DNA of 64,000 nucleotides from Euphorbia lathyris (lineage: Eukaryota; Streptophyta; Magnoliopsida; Malpighiales; Euphorbiaceae). The stretch spans positions 69,489,501-69,553,500 of the forward strand of contig NC_088918.1 of NCBI RefSeq assembly GCF_963576675.1, in the 5' to 3' direction. Shown here in pieces: positions 1 to 12,320 of the stretch (positions are counted from its first letter, which is position 1; every line of letters starts with the position of its first letter). A program made the position numbers and the translations under genes. Under the pieces are notes generated by a model that had not been told where the DNA came from, ran no database searches, and worked only from the letters and a program-made list of their open reading frames with translations.

Positions 1-1082
1 CAATGCCACGGTTTCGTCGGCTATGGTGAAATACAACTGGATATCTCAGCCCTGTTTTGGCACGGATAACAGGGGTGGCATGGTGAGGAAGGTCTTAATG
101 GAATTGAACGCCGCTTGACAGTCCGTAGACCACTTAAAGGGATGCTCCTTTTTTATTGCTTTGTAAAAAGGGAGGCAACGCTGTGCCGAGCAGGAGATAA
201 ACCGCCCTAAAGCGATGATCCTCCCGTTAAGTCTCTACATGGCTTGTAGATGTTATGGCGCTTTCATTTCTAAGATTTCCTCGATCTTTGCGGGATTAGG
301 TTCAATACCCTTCTCCGAAACTACGCAACTGAGGAACTTGCCCGAACGAATTCCGAAGAAGCACTTTTCCGGGTTGAGTTTGAGATTGTAATCTCGAAAA
401 ATTTTGAACACCTCTATCAAGTCGCGTGGGTGATCACTTTCCTCCGTGCTCAAGACGACCATATCGTCGATGTATACTTGTACCGTTTTGCCAATTAGGT
501 GAGAAAACATATTGTCTATCAGCCACTGATAGGTGGCTCCTGCGTTCTCCAGGCCGAAAGGCATTATGTTATAGCAATATGTGCCTTCATGTGTTATGAA
601 AGAGGTTTTTTCAGCGTCGGCTGGGTCCAAGGGTATCTACTGGAAACCGGCTATGGCATCAAATTGGGATAGGATTTTACGTCCTGCCGTTTGGTCGAGA
701 AGATGATCTATGTTAGGCAGTGGATAAGAATCTGTGGGACACATTTTATTAACATCGCTAAAATCTACACACATATGGTACTTTCCGCTGGCTTTCTTTA
801 CAAATACAACATTAGAAAGCCAATCCGGATAGTGAACTTCGCGAATAAATTTTACAGCCAGAAGCTTCTCGATCTCTGCCTTGACACCTGCCTACTTGTC
901 CTTTGCTTGTACCCGCTGCTTCTGTTTTAGAGGTTCGACAGAAGGGTCGATATTCAACTTGTGAGTTGCCTGCTCGGGTGAAACGCCAGTGATGTCTTCG
1001 GTGCACCAAGCGAACACGTCTGAGTGTTCGGTGAGGACGGCCTTTATTTCATCGGCCAGCTGGGGCAGCAACTTGGTCCCGA
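1..1082 (-). pseudogene. Ty3/gypsy reverse transcriptase fragment, broken
   Basis: This is the reverse transcriptase part of a Ty3/gypsy pol gene, which would copy element RNA into DNA. Read on the minus strand it shows the finger/palm block with 'WLSNVVFVKK' and 'CVDFSDVNKMCP', then 'PFGLENAGATYQ' and the catalytic 'YIDDMVV', then the stretch leading to the RNase H side ('FKWSTDCQAAFNSIK'). The best-kept ORF covers 253-630. Stop codons occur upstream of it (near 635 and 890) and downstream (near 250), so it is dead. The C-terminal part of pol lies beyond the left edge. The N-terminal side is cut at 1082/1083 by the Athila-like insertion and resumes at 14641 with protease and gag of the same orientation. 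Assignment to gypsy is firm; the Tat/Retand-type lineage is inferred from the gag style. Confidence 0.9.
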
Positions 1083-2723
1083 TGATAGGGGGGTCAAAAA
1101 CCCTTATCTTTGGGTACGGTTTTAGGACGGGTTTTAGCGTTATTTAGTTAATAAGCGAGCAATTCTCGCATTTAATCTCTTTTGTGTGAGTTAGTTAGAA
1201 ATTGGAAACGTTCTATTTACTTTTCGTTGTTTAGGCTCGTTTTATGATCAATTTAGGCAAATACGGCGAAAATGGCATGAGTATTATAATTCCGTTATCT
1301 TTTGAAGCTAATTGATCCGTCAAAAGTCGCACCGAATGAAGCGTTTGCTCGAAATAAGCGATTGGCGGGTCAATTTAGCCTTTGGACTAATGTTATCTGG
1401 AGTTTTTGTGCATGCGCAGGGATAAGTTTGGGCGAAAAGACGCATATTTGGCATTTGGCGACCGCGTGGGGGCGTATCGGGCAAGACTGCTCGACGAACT
1501 GGCCTATTTTAGGCCAGCTCGCCGAGCTGGCTATGCCAGCTCGCCGAGCAGGCCATGCCCGCTCGCTGAGAATGGCCCTCAGAGGTCTGCTCGGGCGAGC
1601 AGGGAGCCTGCTCGCAAAGAGCAGTGCCTGCTCGCCGAGCAGCTCGCCCTGCTCGGCGAGCAGACCTGCGGGAATTGGTCAAAAAGACCAATTCCGCCCC
1701 CATGACTCCACGACCGGTCCCACGACTTCCTACCTGCATAAGGACACGAAATAGGTCAAGAAAAGGGCCCGAGCCACGCCTATAAATAGGATTTTTCCAA
1801 TGTAAATTAGGCATCTTTCATTAATTGTAAATTACTTTAGCTTTCCCCTTGAATTTCCTCTCCATCTCCTCCATCTTCTTCAACCTCCATTGAAGCTCCT
1901 TCAAAGCTGTTCGTCGAGGAATATTCAAGGTCCGTCCTTAAGACCTAGGAAGCCGACTGCAGAGTAGACAGGTTCCCTGAAAGGGATTTTCGTATCTCCT
2001 TTTATCTTTCCTTGTTTGTACTCTTTGATACAGTCTATGAATCCTAGGCTAATTGTATCCTGTGACATTGTTCTTCATCTTTAATAATATCTTAGCTCTT
2101 ATTTTTTTCTATGCTTATTGTTTAATCTTTGTCTTACGCTTTATTCAATTGGTTTAACTCATTCAAAAGCCCCAAAATCGAGTAGGCACATATTGTGAGC
2201 TGAATCTGACCTAGTCAGAGCCTAGGAGATTGACGACCTCTTAGTTGATTAAGCCCAAATTGTTGAACCTTAGACCTAGTTTCGGCCTTACAAGGGAATC
2301 ACGAACTAGGAACTTTAGGAGGGTAAGTAGTGTTAATCGCCTTGAATACAAGTGACTTAGATTAGGTTTTTAATCAATAGACCTAATAACCTAACTTTAT
2401 TATTATCGTTCATACCATGTTCCTTCGGGTAATTGCATTAGTGAAAGATCACCTAGGAGTAGTTTAACTTAATTAGGCGTAGAATAACTTAGTTAGAATT
2501 AGATAACTTAGCTAGGAATAGTATAATTCAACCTAGGAGTAGATTAACTTAAGAAAAACAAACTCAAACCTCCCTAAGCCTAGATAACACCTGAAACCAA
2601 GTAATTCGATACTTGTGGTAAATAAGTCCTGTGGATTCGATACCTGGACTTTCCAGATTTATTACTTGATAACGACGGGGTACACTTATCCCTTAGTGAG
2701 TCTTCTTCACCGAAGGTGCATCA
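1083..2723 (+). repeat. LTR A, left LTR of copy I
   Basis: About 1.64 kb, beginning TGATAGGGG and ending GCATCA. The first 24 bases form an inverted repeat around a caaaa centre (here with a small internal mismatch). Around 1500-1670 lies a GC-rich array of short palindromes based on GCTCGCCGAGC. A TATA box follows at about 1781, so 1083 to about 1810 is probably U3 and the rest R-U5. The same sequence recurs at 8382, 10688, 13011, 36545 (reverse) and 62314. Confidence 0.92.
1781..1790 (+). promoter_or_regulatory. Predicted LTR TATA box
   Basis: The motif tataaatagg sits 3' of the palindromic GC-rich array and 5' of a pyrimidine-rich leader. It is kept in all complete LTRs of the family (near 9067, 11392, 13699 and 63139 on the plus strand; near 37486 on the minus strand). 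It is the likely core promoter for the gag transcript. Confidence 0.7.
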
Positions 2724-2729
2724 AGTTTT

Positions 2730-2747
2730 TGGCGCCGTTGCCGGGGA
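2730..2747 (+). other. Primer-binding site, tRNA-Asp type
   Basis: Six bases after the LTR end lies tggcgccgttgccgggga, the sequence known from Athila/Calypso-type plant retroelements as complementary to the 3' end of tRNA-Asp. It would prime minus-strand DNA synthesis. The tRNA assignment comes from family knowledge, not from a tRNA in this window. Confidence 0.85.
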
Positions 2748-2814
2748 TTTATTTCTTCTGCAATATCGAACCAAAGGTCGATTTGTTAGTTTAGGCATTC
2801 ATTGTAAATATCTT

Positions 2815-3175
2815 TGTTAATATCATCTATACTTGTTTATAATACTTATACTTGTTCATATTATACTTGTTTATATACTTGTTTATATTCATACTTACGT
2901 ATACAAATACTTGTTTGTTCGTTTATACCTAAAGTATATATGATCTTTCTATACTTGTTTATATTTACCGTGTTCTCTCATAACATGCATAGTTGTTCAT
3001 ACCTATTCTTATTTATACTTGTTTATACAAACATGTACCTATACCTGTTAAATTCATCTATATTTTTATGTCTGTGCTTGTTTATACCTTTTATACTTGT
3101 TCATTCTTATATTTATATTTGTTCATATTCTGAGTCATACTTATACATACTTGTTTATCTCTACTAGTTTGTACC
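2815..3175 (+). repeat. Low-complexity leader rich in tatacttgttta
   Basis: The 5' untranslated leader between primer-binding site and gag consists of imperfect repeats of a tatacttgtttata-like motif. It stays open in one frame only because of its composition; I see no protein in it. It may hold packaging signals, which cannot be read from sequence alone. Confidence 0.7.
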
Positions 3176-3311
3176 ATGTGCATCAATCTATATCTGTCAA
3201 TAATAAGAATACTTGTATAAAACTGTGCAACCTTGTATGATGTGTATAATTTTCTTTCATAAGAAAAATTTCTGCTTTCATTTATTTCTTGTATTTATTT
3301 CTTCTCAGCAT

Positions 3312-4760
3312 ATGCCTACAAGATCAGCGAAAATACTGTGTGTTCCTCTTAACCCTAAACTTGAACGTACTCTTCGTAGGAGCAAACAGATCGGAAAGCT
3401 GAAGCAAGACGAGATCATCGAGCCAATCAAAATGACTGACAATAAACGGAACAATGAACAGAACACTGAGAACACCGGGCCAGAAACTGACACTCGTCTG
3501 ATGAGTGAGATCCTGGCACCGCACCGACACCAGCATTTGTCCGGCATTGCCGCTCTGAATATTCCGACCAATACATACGAAATCAAGTCCGGTATAATTC
3601 ACTTGATTCAACAGACCGGATTGTTTGGAGGGGAAGCACACGAGAGCCCGAATGATCATCTGGATCGCTTCCTAATGTGCGGAGACACTGCAAGAACAAA
3701 TGGGGTTCCTCAAGATGCTGCTAGGCTGAAGTTGTTCCCATTTTCTCTGACTGGGCAAGCTTTGGAATGGCTAAGAACACTGGAGCCCGGATCAATCACG
3801 ACTTGGGCAGGATTGGAGAAGGAATTCTTGTCCTACTACTTTCCTCCCTCGAAGACAGCGATGCTCAGGGGAGAGATCACCTCATTCCACCAACCTGAGC
3901 ATGAAGCGCTCCATACATCTTGGACCCGATTCAGAAAAATGCTGCACATGTGCCCTCGTCATGACATACCCAAGCATCAATTGGTGAGCGTCTTCTACCA
4001 CGGATTGACACCCACCAATAGGGCTATTGTAGACTCCGCAGCGGGTGGAGATTTGTTCAGAAAGACAGCAACAAAGGCGTATTACATGATTAATGAGCTA
4101 GCGAGGAAGAGTGTGCAGTGGTAAGAACAGAAGCTCGCTGGCCCCATAAGGCAGCGGGTGTTTGCTGTGGAAGAACAAGAACAAAACCCGAGTGTTGCGG
4201 ATATAAGTAGGAAGATGGACGTCCTGTTGGCTAGATTCAGCCAACCTCCCACCTATGTGCACTATGGCGGCGACCACCATGGAAAGGAATGTCAGGCAGG
4301 TAGCCCTTTCGCTGGAGATGGGGTGGAGATAGTCAATTATGTTGGGGGGCAACCGAGGTACAACCAGAACTATAACAACTACAACCCCAACAACCACAAC
4401 TCCTACAACAACAACAACAACAACAACTATAGGAGGCCTCAGCACCCGAACCTATCTTACGGGAATTCAAATCAGAATGTGCTTCGACCTCCTAGCGGTT
4501 TTGTTTAGGAGCATAGAGATCAGAGGCTTGGCATGCCCTCATATCAGCAGCAGAATCAAGGGCCAATGCAACCTCCTAAGGAATCTGACGAGGTGGTTAC
4601 TCTCTTAAAGGAGATCTCGGCTAGGCTTGCCAACAATAAAGCTTTCTGTAAGGATCTGAGCAATCAGGTAGCCTTGATCAATAGGGACAGGCAGGAAAGG
4701 CCACAGGGTTCTCTCCCAAGCACAACGGAGAAGAATCCGAAGGTCCTGAGAAAGGACTGA
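3312..4760 (+). pseudogene. Athila-like gag, pseudogene (copy I)
   Basis: Gag is the structural particle protein of the retroelement. The reading starts at ATG 3312 ('MPTRSAK'), chosen because the intact paralogue at 41876-43333 starts at the same place; an in-frame upstream ATG at 3213 lies in the leader. The capsid-type domain (retrotransposon gag family) includes 'DHLDRFL', 'ALEWLRTLEPGSI' and 'FHQPEHEALHTSWTRFRK'. Two nonsense codons break it, at 4122-4124 (after 'SVQW') and near 4507 (after 'PPSGFV'). The zinc knuckle has also decayed: the paralogue reads CVHCGGDHNGKDC, while here both first cysteines are tyrosines (YVHYGGDHHGKEC). An Asn/Tyr-rich stretch follows at about 4360-4430. The C-terminal part (4533-4760) ends at the same position as the intact copy. 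No protease or pol follows. Confidence 0.92.
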
Positions 4761-5629
4761 GTAAGGGGGAGAAATCGAGTTCTCCTCGGTTTAAATTCAA
4801 AGCTTGAACAATTATTTCTGCAATTTTCTTTCCTTTTTGTTTTTGTTAAATTTGGTTGTTAATTTTAATTCGCATTTCAATTACATTGTCAAGCTTTGCA
4901 CCCCATACTCTCTCTAAAAAAAAATTAATAAATTTATATAAAGATAAGGATAGGGGATGACTCATCATCCCCTTCCTTACCTTCTTCTTTCTTCCATTCT
5001 TTTTATTTTTTCTTTCCTTCTCAAGTTTTTTTCTCCTTTTCCTTTTTCCACAAAACCTAAACCTCAAATCCTCCATACTAACCCGAATTCAACAACTAAG
5101 GTATGTATTCTTACCTAATTTTGATTTCTAACATGTTTCTAGGTTTAGATTTTAGTTTAGGGGGTTAATTTTTGAGATTTGGGATAAAACCTAAGTTTTG
5201 GGCTTTTATCTTTTTTCTCAAATAACCTTTTATTTGCTTTTAATTCTTGATATTCTTGCAATATATAGTTACATTATGATCAATATGTGCTTTGGGTATG
5301 ATTTTTGTTCTTAATTTGTGAATATTTGGAGAAATTGCTCAATTTGGGTAAAACCTCCATTTTAGCTCAAAATCCAATTATTCAGTTTATAGTTGAAAAC
5401 TTGTCAATAGAATTCTACATCACACTCTTAACACATTTTGGTCACTGGGCATCGTTGATTTTGCACGAATTTGGAACTACGGGTAAATTACTTAGGGACT
5501 GAAAGTTCATAATTTTGGTCCCTAAGCTTCTAAGCTATGGTTTATGCCTAATTGTTGGTTGTTTGGGGATTTATGTTTAGGTTTGTGAAGAAATTCTAAC
5601 TAGTCCACTTGGTCTATCTCTCAGGTACG
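4761..5629 (+). other. Non-coding spacer between gag and ORF2
   Basis: About 870 bp, AT-rich, without a convincing ORF. A pyrimidine tract ending ctctcag just before ATG 5630 resembles a splice acceptor, so ORF2 may be expressed from a spliced subgenomic RNA, as suggested for the downstream ORFs of Athila-type elements. This is inference. Confidence 0.5.
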
Positions 5630-6831
5630 ATGGGAAGGAAAGGCAAGGGCAAGATCACGGTTGACAATGAAGCCGACTCTGACGTCGAATTCAGTGATGC
5701 CCTGCAAGCTAAGTATAACTCACCTTTTGGATTGGTAGATGAGCGAGAGGGACTGTTATATCAGTGGTTTTCTAGGCAAGAACTTGCCACTCTAATCATT
5801 GTTGACCAGAAATATCTAGCATCTATAGGTCTGGAAAAGGATTTCAATGAAATCCTAAAATTCCATGGTTGGCATAGACTGGCCACAAAAAGGACCCTAG
5901 TGTATTACGACTTCACTGTAGAATTTCTGACTACCTTGAAAAAGGAGCTGCCTGTGGGGTGTGGCAAGCATTCTTTCAGACTGAACGGTGTACCCTATCA
6001 TCTCAGTGACGTTACGTTAGCAGCCTTGATGGGAGTCTATAACCATCCAGAGGCAGTCTCGGGTTTTGAGGAACCCATGACAAAAGATAAAGCTTGGGAG
6101 CAATTAACAGGCTTATCAGAATTTGACTCCCGCACTGCTAGCCCAATCCACCTCTTAGACCCTGTGCTAAACCTTGTACACAAGTTTGTGGCTCACAACT
6201 TGTTAGGCAAAAATGAGAGCAATAAGATCTCAAAGACAGAATTGCTCATACTGTGGTGTGTGGCCAACCATAAACCCGTTAATAGCATCAAAGCCATCTT
6301 TGAGGGCTTTTCAAGCCAAACAAGTAGAAAACGCGGGTCCGTTGGCCTTGGACATTTGGTACCAACTTCCTTGATAGCCAATTCAAAGATTTGGACATTC
6401 AGGAAGATGGTTTCCACCCCACCTTGCTTAACTCCACATTTCTGGGAAAATCTACTTTCCATTCAGTTTTGAACAGGAACTCATCTGGAGGAGCAAGCTC
6501 AAGTGGGAGGGCAAGAAAACGGGCAAGAAACCCACCACGACTAAGAGAGGGAGAGCACGACGAACCTGAGGAAGAAGAAGCTGCAGCAGCAGATGACCAA
6601 ACGGAACACCAAGGGTCGGGGACGGAGGCCCAATTCCAAGCCATTAACACCATGATGGCAGAAATGAGAGACCTTAACCTTCGGACCTTCAATACTGTTC
6701 AACAAATGGACCAACGGTTCACTACCTTCGAACAGAACATGGACCGAAGACTCACAGGCCTTGAATATGTAGCAGCAGACTACTATGAGCGCTACAACAT
6801 GCCGTGGCCACCTCCCCCGGCCGATCAGTAA
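5630..6831 (+). pseudogene. ORF2 of the pol-less element, frameshifted copy I
   Basis: The product starts 'MGRKGKGK' at 5630. It carries a central globular region resembling the plant retrotransposon ORF-1 / 'putative plant transposon protein' families ('LKFHGWHRLA', 'FTVEFLTTLKKEL', 'FRLNGVPYHL', 'LAALMGVYN', 'LILWCVANHKP'). An acidic, low-complexity linker follows, then a coiled-coil-like C-terminus ('MMAEMRDLNLRTFNTVQQ'). A frameshift near 6360, just after 'LGHLV', splits it into 5630-6472 and 6391-6831; the paralogue at 39641-40834 is unbroken. The molecular role is unknown. It sits where autonomous Athila elements carry a further ORF downstream of pol, but here pol is absent. Confidence 0.85.
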
Positions 6832-8368
6832 GTTGTCTTCTCCACCCTAAATTTTTGCACTTGTACTTTATGGTTTGTGATGCAATGTTGGAACTTATTG
6901 CCTATTTTTAGTGTGAGGAGGAGGGGTAGACAAACTTACAAAAATTGTATAAATTTTTAAATTTTTGTTGCGTCGTGTCTAGTTTAGTTTAGCGTTTTTC
7001 GGGTTTTATTTATGTTTTGCATGTTTAGGACCTAAAACCGTGAACCTCCTTCGAATCTAAACTTCGTTATTTGTCCTTGAGGGCTAAGAACCGAATCTAA
7101 GATTGTATGACAACTAGTTTAGGTGTAGGACACAATCCTTGTATCTGTAAAAGCATGAGCTAAAGTTTGCATTTAGACCCTACTTTTGAAGAAATGCTAA
7201 AATCATTACTTAGGTAGATAACTTAAGAATTGAAGGCATGTGATGTTAAACTTTGATTTTGGGGAGAACTAGTAAACACAAAATTGAAACTCAAAGAATT
7301 GTGAGTTGAATTTGAGCCTAAGAGCGAACATCAGAAAGCTCTTTTTCTTGACATTTTTGTGTGAATGCTTTGACTTGTGGAAGATTACAGATTTTGCACC
7401 TAATACTGTGTTGAACCTACATGCAATGATTTGAGATGATAAACGATGAAATCAGCCTCATTAGAATTAACCCTTTTCTTTACCTTATTTTCTCTTTTTC
7501 ATCCACTCTAGGAAGCCCCTTTGAGCCTATGTTTTTTGTAGTTTATAGATTTTTCTTTCGTTCTAACCCAATTTTTGCAAACCATCACTTGGTTTGCTAC
7601 TTAACCATAAGTTTTTGCAAAGCTCACATTGAGCCTTTGTCGTTCTAGCACTTTATCTTTGTTTATGGCATCATAGTAGAAAGCCAAAAGGCTAAGAAGT
7701 GAATGAGCATCGCCATCCCAAAAAGAAAAAAAAAAGAAAAACAGAAAAAGAAAAGAAAAGAAAAGAGACGAACAAAAAGGGGAGAACTTCATTCCCTAGT
7801 TCTTAAAATCAAAACGTCTCAAGAAAACATCCTACAAAGCGAATAATGAATGAATAAAAAGCTCAGTCACTTCATATTTGCTAAAGCCATTTGAACTTTG
7901 TTTTTCTAGCGCTAGAACTATTAACCCTTGTTGTACCTTTAATCCTCTAACCACATTACAAACCCAATTCGAGGTTGTTTTTGATATCATCGGAGTCATA
8001 TAGCATAGTAGAGGAACTCGGATGAACGTGCAAAATCAACGTAATCCTAAGCAAGAACATAAGCCGAGAGTAAACACTTTAGCCACCAAAATTGTGTGAA
8101 ATGAGTGAACTACCTATGGTGAGGTGTTTTACTTAGCGATCCCCTCAAGCTCGTTTAATTGAACATGTGTCCTTTTTCTTAAAACATATGACCTATGATA
8201 ATTGAAATGCGGCTTTTGGATATCGTGTCTCTACTTTGTATTTCCGAATGCATGTGATTACAGATGCTCGAAATTGTGTCAAGCATCTAGTCAAACCGGG
8301 AGGTTTTCTAGCTTGCTTGTGATTGCGGGTTTAGTTTTTAGTTTACTTGGGGACAAGTAAAGTTTTAA
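6832..8368 (+). other. Non-coding 3' internal region of copy I
   Basis: About 1.5 kb between ORF2 and the polypurine tract with no supported ORF. It contains an A-rich stretch near 7725-7770. The last 0.7 kb (from 7688) is repeated at 9994 and 12321. The same region is present in reverse at 38091-39640, so it is a conserved part of the element, perhaps holding cis signals. Confidence 0.75.
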
Positions 8369-8381
8369 GTGCGAGGAGGTT
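8369..8381 (+). other. Polypurine tract
   Basis: The sequence gtgcgaggaggtt lies directly 5' of the TGATAGGGG start of LTR B, where the plus-strand primer belongs. It recurs before LTR C and LTR D, and in reverse complement at 38078-38090. Confidence 0.75.
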
Positions 8382-9993
8382 TGATAGGGGTCAAAAACCC
8401 CTATCTTTGGGTACGGTTTTAGGATGGGTTTTAGCGTTATTTAGTTAATAAACGAGCAATTCTCGCATTTAATCGCTTTTGTGTGAGTTAGTTAGAAATT
8501 GGAAACGTTCTATTTACTTTTCGTTGTTTAGGCTCGTTTTATGATCAATTTAGGCAAATACGGCGAAAATGGCATGAGTATTATAATTCCGTTATCTTTT
8601 GAAGCTAATTGATCCATCAAAAGTCGCACCGAATGAAGCGTTTGCTCGAAATAAGCGATTGGCGGGTCAATTTAGCCTTTGGACTAATGTTATCTGGAGT
8701 TTTTGTGCATGCGCAGGGATAAGTTTGGGCGAAAAGACGCATATTTGGCATTTGGCGACCGCGCGGGGGCGTATCGGGCAAGACTGCTCGACGAACTGGC
8801 CTATTTTAGGCTAGCTCGCCGAGCATGCCTTCGTAGGCCAGCTCACCGAGCAGGGCCTCAGGGGCCTGCTCGGGCGAGCAGGGCCTCAGAGACCTGCTCG
8901 GGCGAGCAGGGAGCCTGCTCGCGACGAGCAGTGCCTGCTCGCCGAGCAGACCTGTGGGAATTGGTCAAAAAGACCAATTCCGCCCCCACGACTCCACGAC
9001 CGGTCCCACAACTTCCTACCTGCATAAGGACACGAAATAGGTCAAGAAAAGGGCCCAAGCCATGCCTATAAATAGGATTTTTCCAATGTAAATTAGGCAT
9101 CTTTCATTAATTGTAAATTACTTTAGCTTTCCCATTGAATTTCCTCTCCATCTCCTCCATCTTCTTCAACCTCCATTGAAGCTCCTTCAAAGCTGTTCGT
9201 CGAGGAATATTCAAGGTCCGTCCTTAAGGCCTATGAAGCCGACTGCAGAGTAGACAGGTTCCCTGAAAGGGATTTTCGTATCTCCTTTTATCTTTCCTTG
9301 TTTGTACTCTTTGATACAGTCTATGAATCCTAGGCTAATTGTATCCTGTGACATTGTTCTTCATCTTTAATAATATCTTATCTCTTATTTTGTTCTATGC
9401 TTATTGTTTAATCTTTGTCTTACGCTTTATTCAATTGGTTTAACTCATTCAAAAGCCCTAAAATCGAGTAGGCACATATTGTGAGCTGAATCTGACCTAT
9501 TCAGAGCCTAGGAGATTGACGACCTCTTAGTTGATTAAGCCCAAATTGCTGAGCCTTAGACCTAGTTTCGGCCTTACAAGGGAATCACGAACTAGGAACT
9601 TCAGGAGCGTAAGTAGGGTTAATCGCCTTGAATACAAGTGACTTAGATTAGGTTTTTAATCAATAGACCTAATAACCTAACTTCATTATTATCGTTCATA
9701 CCATGTTCCTTCGGGTAATTGCATTAGTGAAAGATCACCTAGGAGTAGTTTAACTTAATTAGGCGTAGAATAACTTAGTTAGAATTAGATAACTTAGCTA
9801 GGAATAGTATAATTCAACCTAGGAGTAGATTAACTTAAGAAAAACAAACTCAAACCCCCCTAAGCCTAGATAACACCTGAAACCAAGTAATTCGATACTT
9901 GTGGTAAATAAGTCATGTGGATTCGATACCTGGACTTTCCAGATTTATTACTTGATAACGGCGGGGTACACTTATCCCTTAGTGAGTCTTCTT
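8382..9993 (+). repeat. LTR B, lacking its last 16 bases
   Basis: Starts TGATAGGGGTCAAAAACCCC with a perfect 9-bp terminal inverted repeat. It carries a shorter GCTCG palindrome array than LTR A (about 8810-8950) and a TATA box near 9067. The 3' end is cut at the tandem junction 9993/9994. Confidence 0.9.
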
Positions 9994-10687
9994 AAGGCTA
10001 AGAAGTGAATGAGCATCGCCATCCCAAAAGGAAAAAAAAGAGAAAAATAGAAAAACAAAAGAAAAGAAAAGAGACGAACAAAAAGGGGAGAACTTCATTC
10101 CCCAGTTCTTAAAATCAAAACGTCTCAAGAAAACATCCTAAAAAGAGAATAATGAATGAATAAAAAGCTCAGTCACTTCATATTTGCTAAAGCCATTTGA
10201 ACTTTGTTTTTCTAGCGCTAGAACTATTAACCCCTGTTGTACCTTTAACCCTCTAACCACATTACAACCCCAATTCGAGGCTGTTTTTGATATCATCGGA
10301 GTCATATAGCATAGTAGAGGAACTCGGATGAACGTGCAAAATCAACATAATCCTAAGCAAGAACATAAGCCGAGAGTAAACACTTTAGCCACCAAAATTG
10401 TGTGAAATGAGTGAACTACCTATAGTGAGGTGTTTTACTTAGAGATCCCCTCAAGCTCGTTTAATTGAACATGTGTCCTTTTTCTTAAAACATATGACCT
10501 ATGATAATTGAAATGTGGCTTTTGGATATCGTGTCTCTACTTTGTATTTCCGAATGCATGTGATTATAGATGCTCGAAATTGTGTCAAGCACCTAGTCAA
10601 ACCGGGAGGTTTTCTAGCTTGCTTGTGATTGCGGGTTTAGTTTTTAGTTTACTTGGGGACAAGTAAAGTTTTAAGTGCGAGGAGGTT

Positions 10688-12320
10688 TGATAGGGGTCAA
10701 AAACCCCTATCTTTGGGTACGGTTTTAGGATGGGTTTTAGCGTTATTTAGTTAATAAGCGAGCAATTCTCGCATTTAATCGCTTTTGTGTGAGTTAGTTA
10801 GAAATTGGAAACGTTATATTTACTTTTCGTTGTTTAGGCTCGTTTTATGATCATTTTAGGCAAATACGGCGAAAATGGCATGAGTATTATAATTCCGTTA
10901 TCTTTTGAAGCTAATTGATCCGTCAAAAGTCGCACCGAATGAAGCGTTTGCTCGAAATAAGCGATTGGCGGGTCAATTTAGCCTTTGGACTAATGTTATC
11001 TGGAGTTTTTGTGCATGCGCAGGGATAAGTTTGGGCGAAAAGACGCATATTTGGCATTTGGCGACCGCACGGCGGCGTATCGGGCAAGACTGCTCGACGA
11101 ACTGGCCTACTTTAGGCTAGCTCGCCGAGCATGCCTTCGTAGGCCACCTCGCCGAGCAGGGCCTCAGGGGCCTGCTCGGGCGAGCAGGCCATGCCCGCTC
11201 GCCGAGCAGGCCCTCAGAGGCCTGCTCGGGCGAGCAGTGCCTGCTCACCGAGCAGCTCGCCCTGCTCGACGAGCAGACCTGTGGGAATTGGTCAAAAAGA
11301 CCAATTCCGCCCCCACGACTCCACGACCGGTCCCACGACTTCCTACCTGCATAAGGACACGAAATAGGTCAAGAAAAGGGCCTAAGCCACGCCTATAAAT
11401 AGGATTTTTCCAATGTAAATTAGGCATCTTTCATTAATTGTAAATTACTTTAGCTTTCCCCTTGAATTTCCTCTCCATCTCCTCCATCTTCTTCAACCTC
11501 CATTGAAGCTCCTTCAAAGCTGTTCGTCGAGGAATATTCAAGGTCCGTCCTTAAGACCTAGGAAGCCGACTGCAGAGTAGACAGGTTCCCTGAAAGGGAT
11601 TTTCGTATCTCCTTTTATCTTTCCTTGTTTGTACTCTTTGATACAGTCTATGAATCCTAGGCTAATTGTATCCTGTGACATTGTTCTTCATCTTTAATAA
11701 TATCTTAGCTCTTATTTTGTTCTATGCTTATTGTTTAATCTTTGTCTTACGCTTTATTCAATTGGTTTAACTCATTCAAAAGCCCCAAAATCGAGTAGGA
11801 ACATATTGTGAGCTGAATCTGACCTAGTCGGAGCCTAGGAGATTGACGACCTCTTAGTTGATTAAGCCCAAATTGCTGAGCCTTAGACCTAGTTTCGGCC
11901 TTACAAGGGAATCACGAACTAGGAACTTTAGGAGGATAAGTAGGGTTAATCGCCTTGAATATAAGTGACTTAGATTAGGTTTTTAATCAATAGACCTAAT
12001 AACCTAACTTCATTATTATCGTTCATACCATGTTCCTTCGGGTAATTGCATTAGTGAAAGATCACCTAGGAGTAGTTTAACTTAATTAGGCGTAGAATAA
12101 CTTAGTTAGAATTAGATAACTTAGCTAGGAATAGTATAATTCAACCTAGGAGTAGATTAACTTAAGAAAAACAAACTCAAACCCCCCTAAGCCTAGATAA
12201 CACCTGAAACCAAGTAATTCGATACTTGTGGTAAATAAGTCCTGTGGATTCGATACCTGGACTTTCCAGATTTATTACTTGATAACGACGGGGTACACTT
12301 ATCCCTTAGTGAGTCTTCTT
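10688..12320 (+). repeat. LTR C, lacking its last 16 bases
   Basis: Same structure as LTR B: polypurine tract in front, TATA box near 11392, palindrome array at about 11120-11280 with a different number and order of units. Truncated at the junction 12320/12321. Confidence 0.9.

Noticed and set aside
1302..1754. ORFs beginning 'MKLIDPSKVAPNEAF' in every LTR (also 8599, 10905, 13228, 62531)
   Set aside because: They lie in U3 upstream of the TATA box and run through the GC-rich palindrome array. The frame after the first 60-70 codons differs between copies. This is best explained by shared LTR sequence and composition.
2814..3167. 117-codon ORF in the leader
   Set aside because: Made only of the tatacttgttta repeat; low-complexity Tyr/Leu/Ile, no counterpart in copy II.
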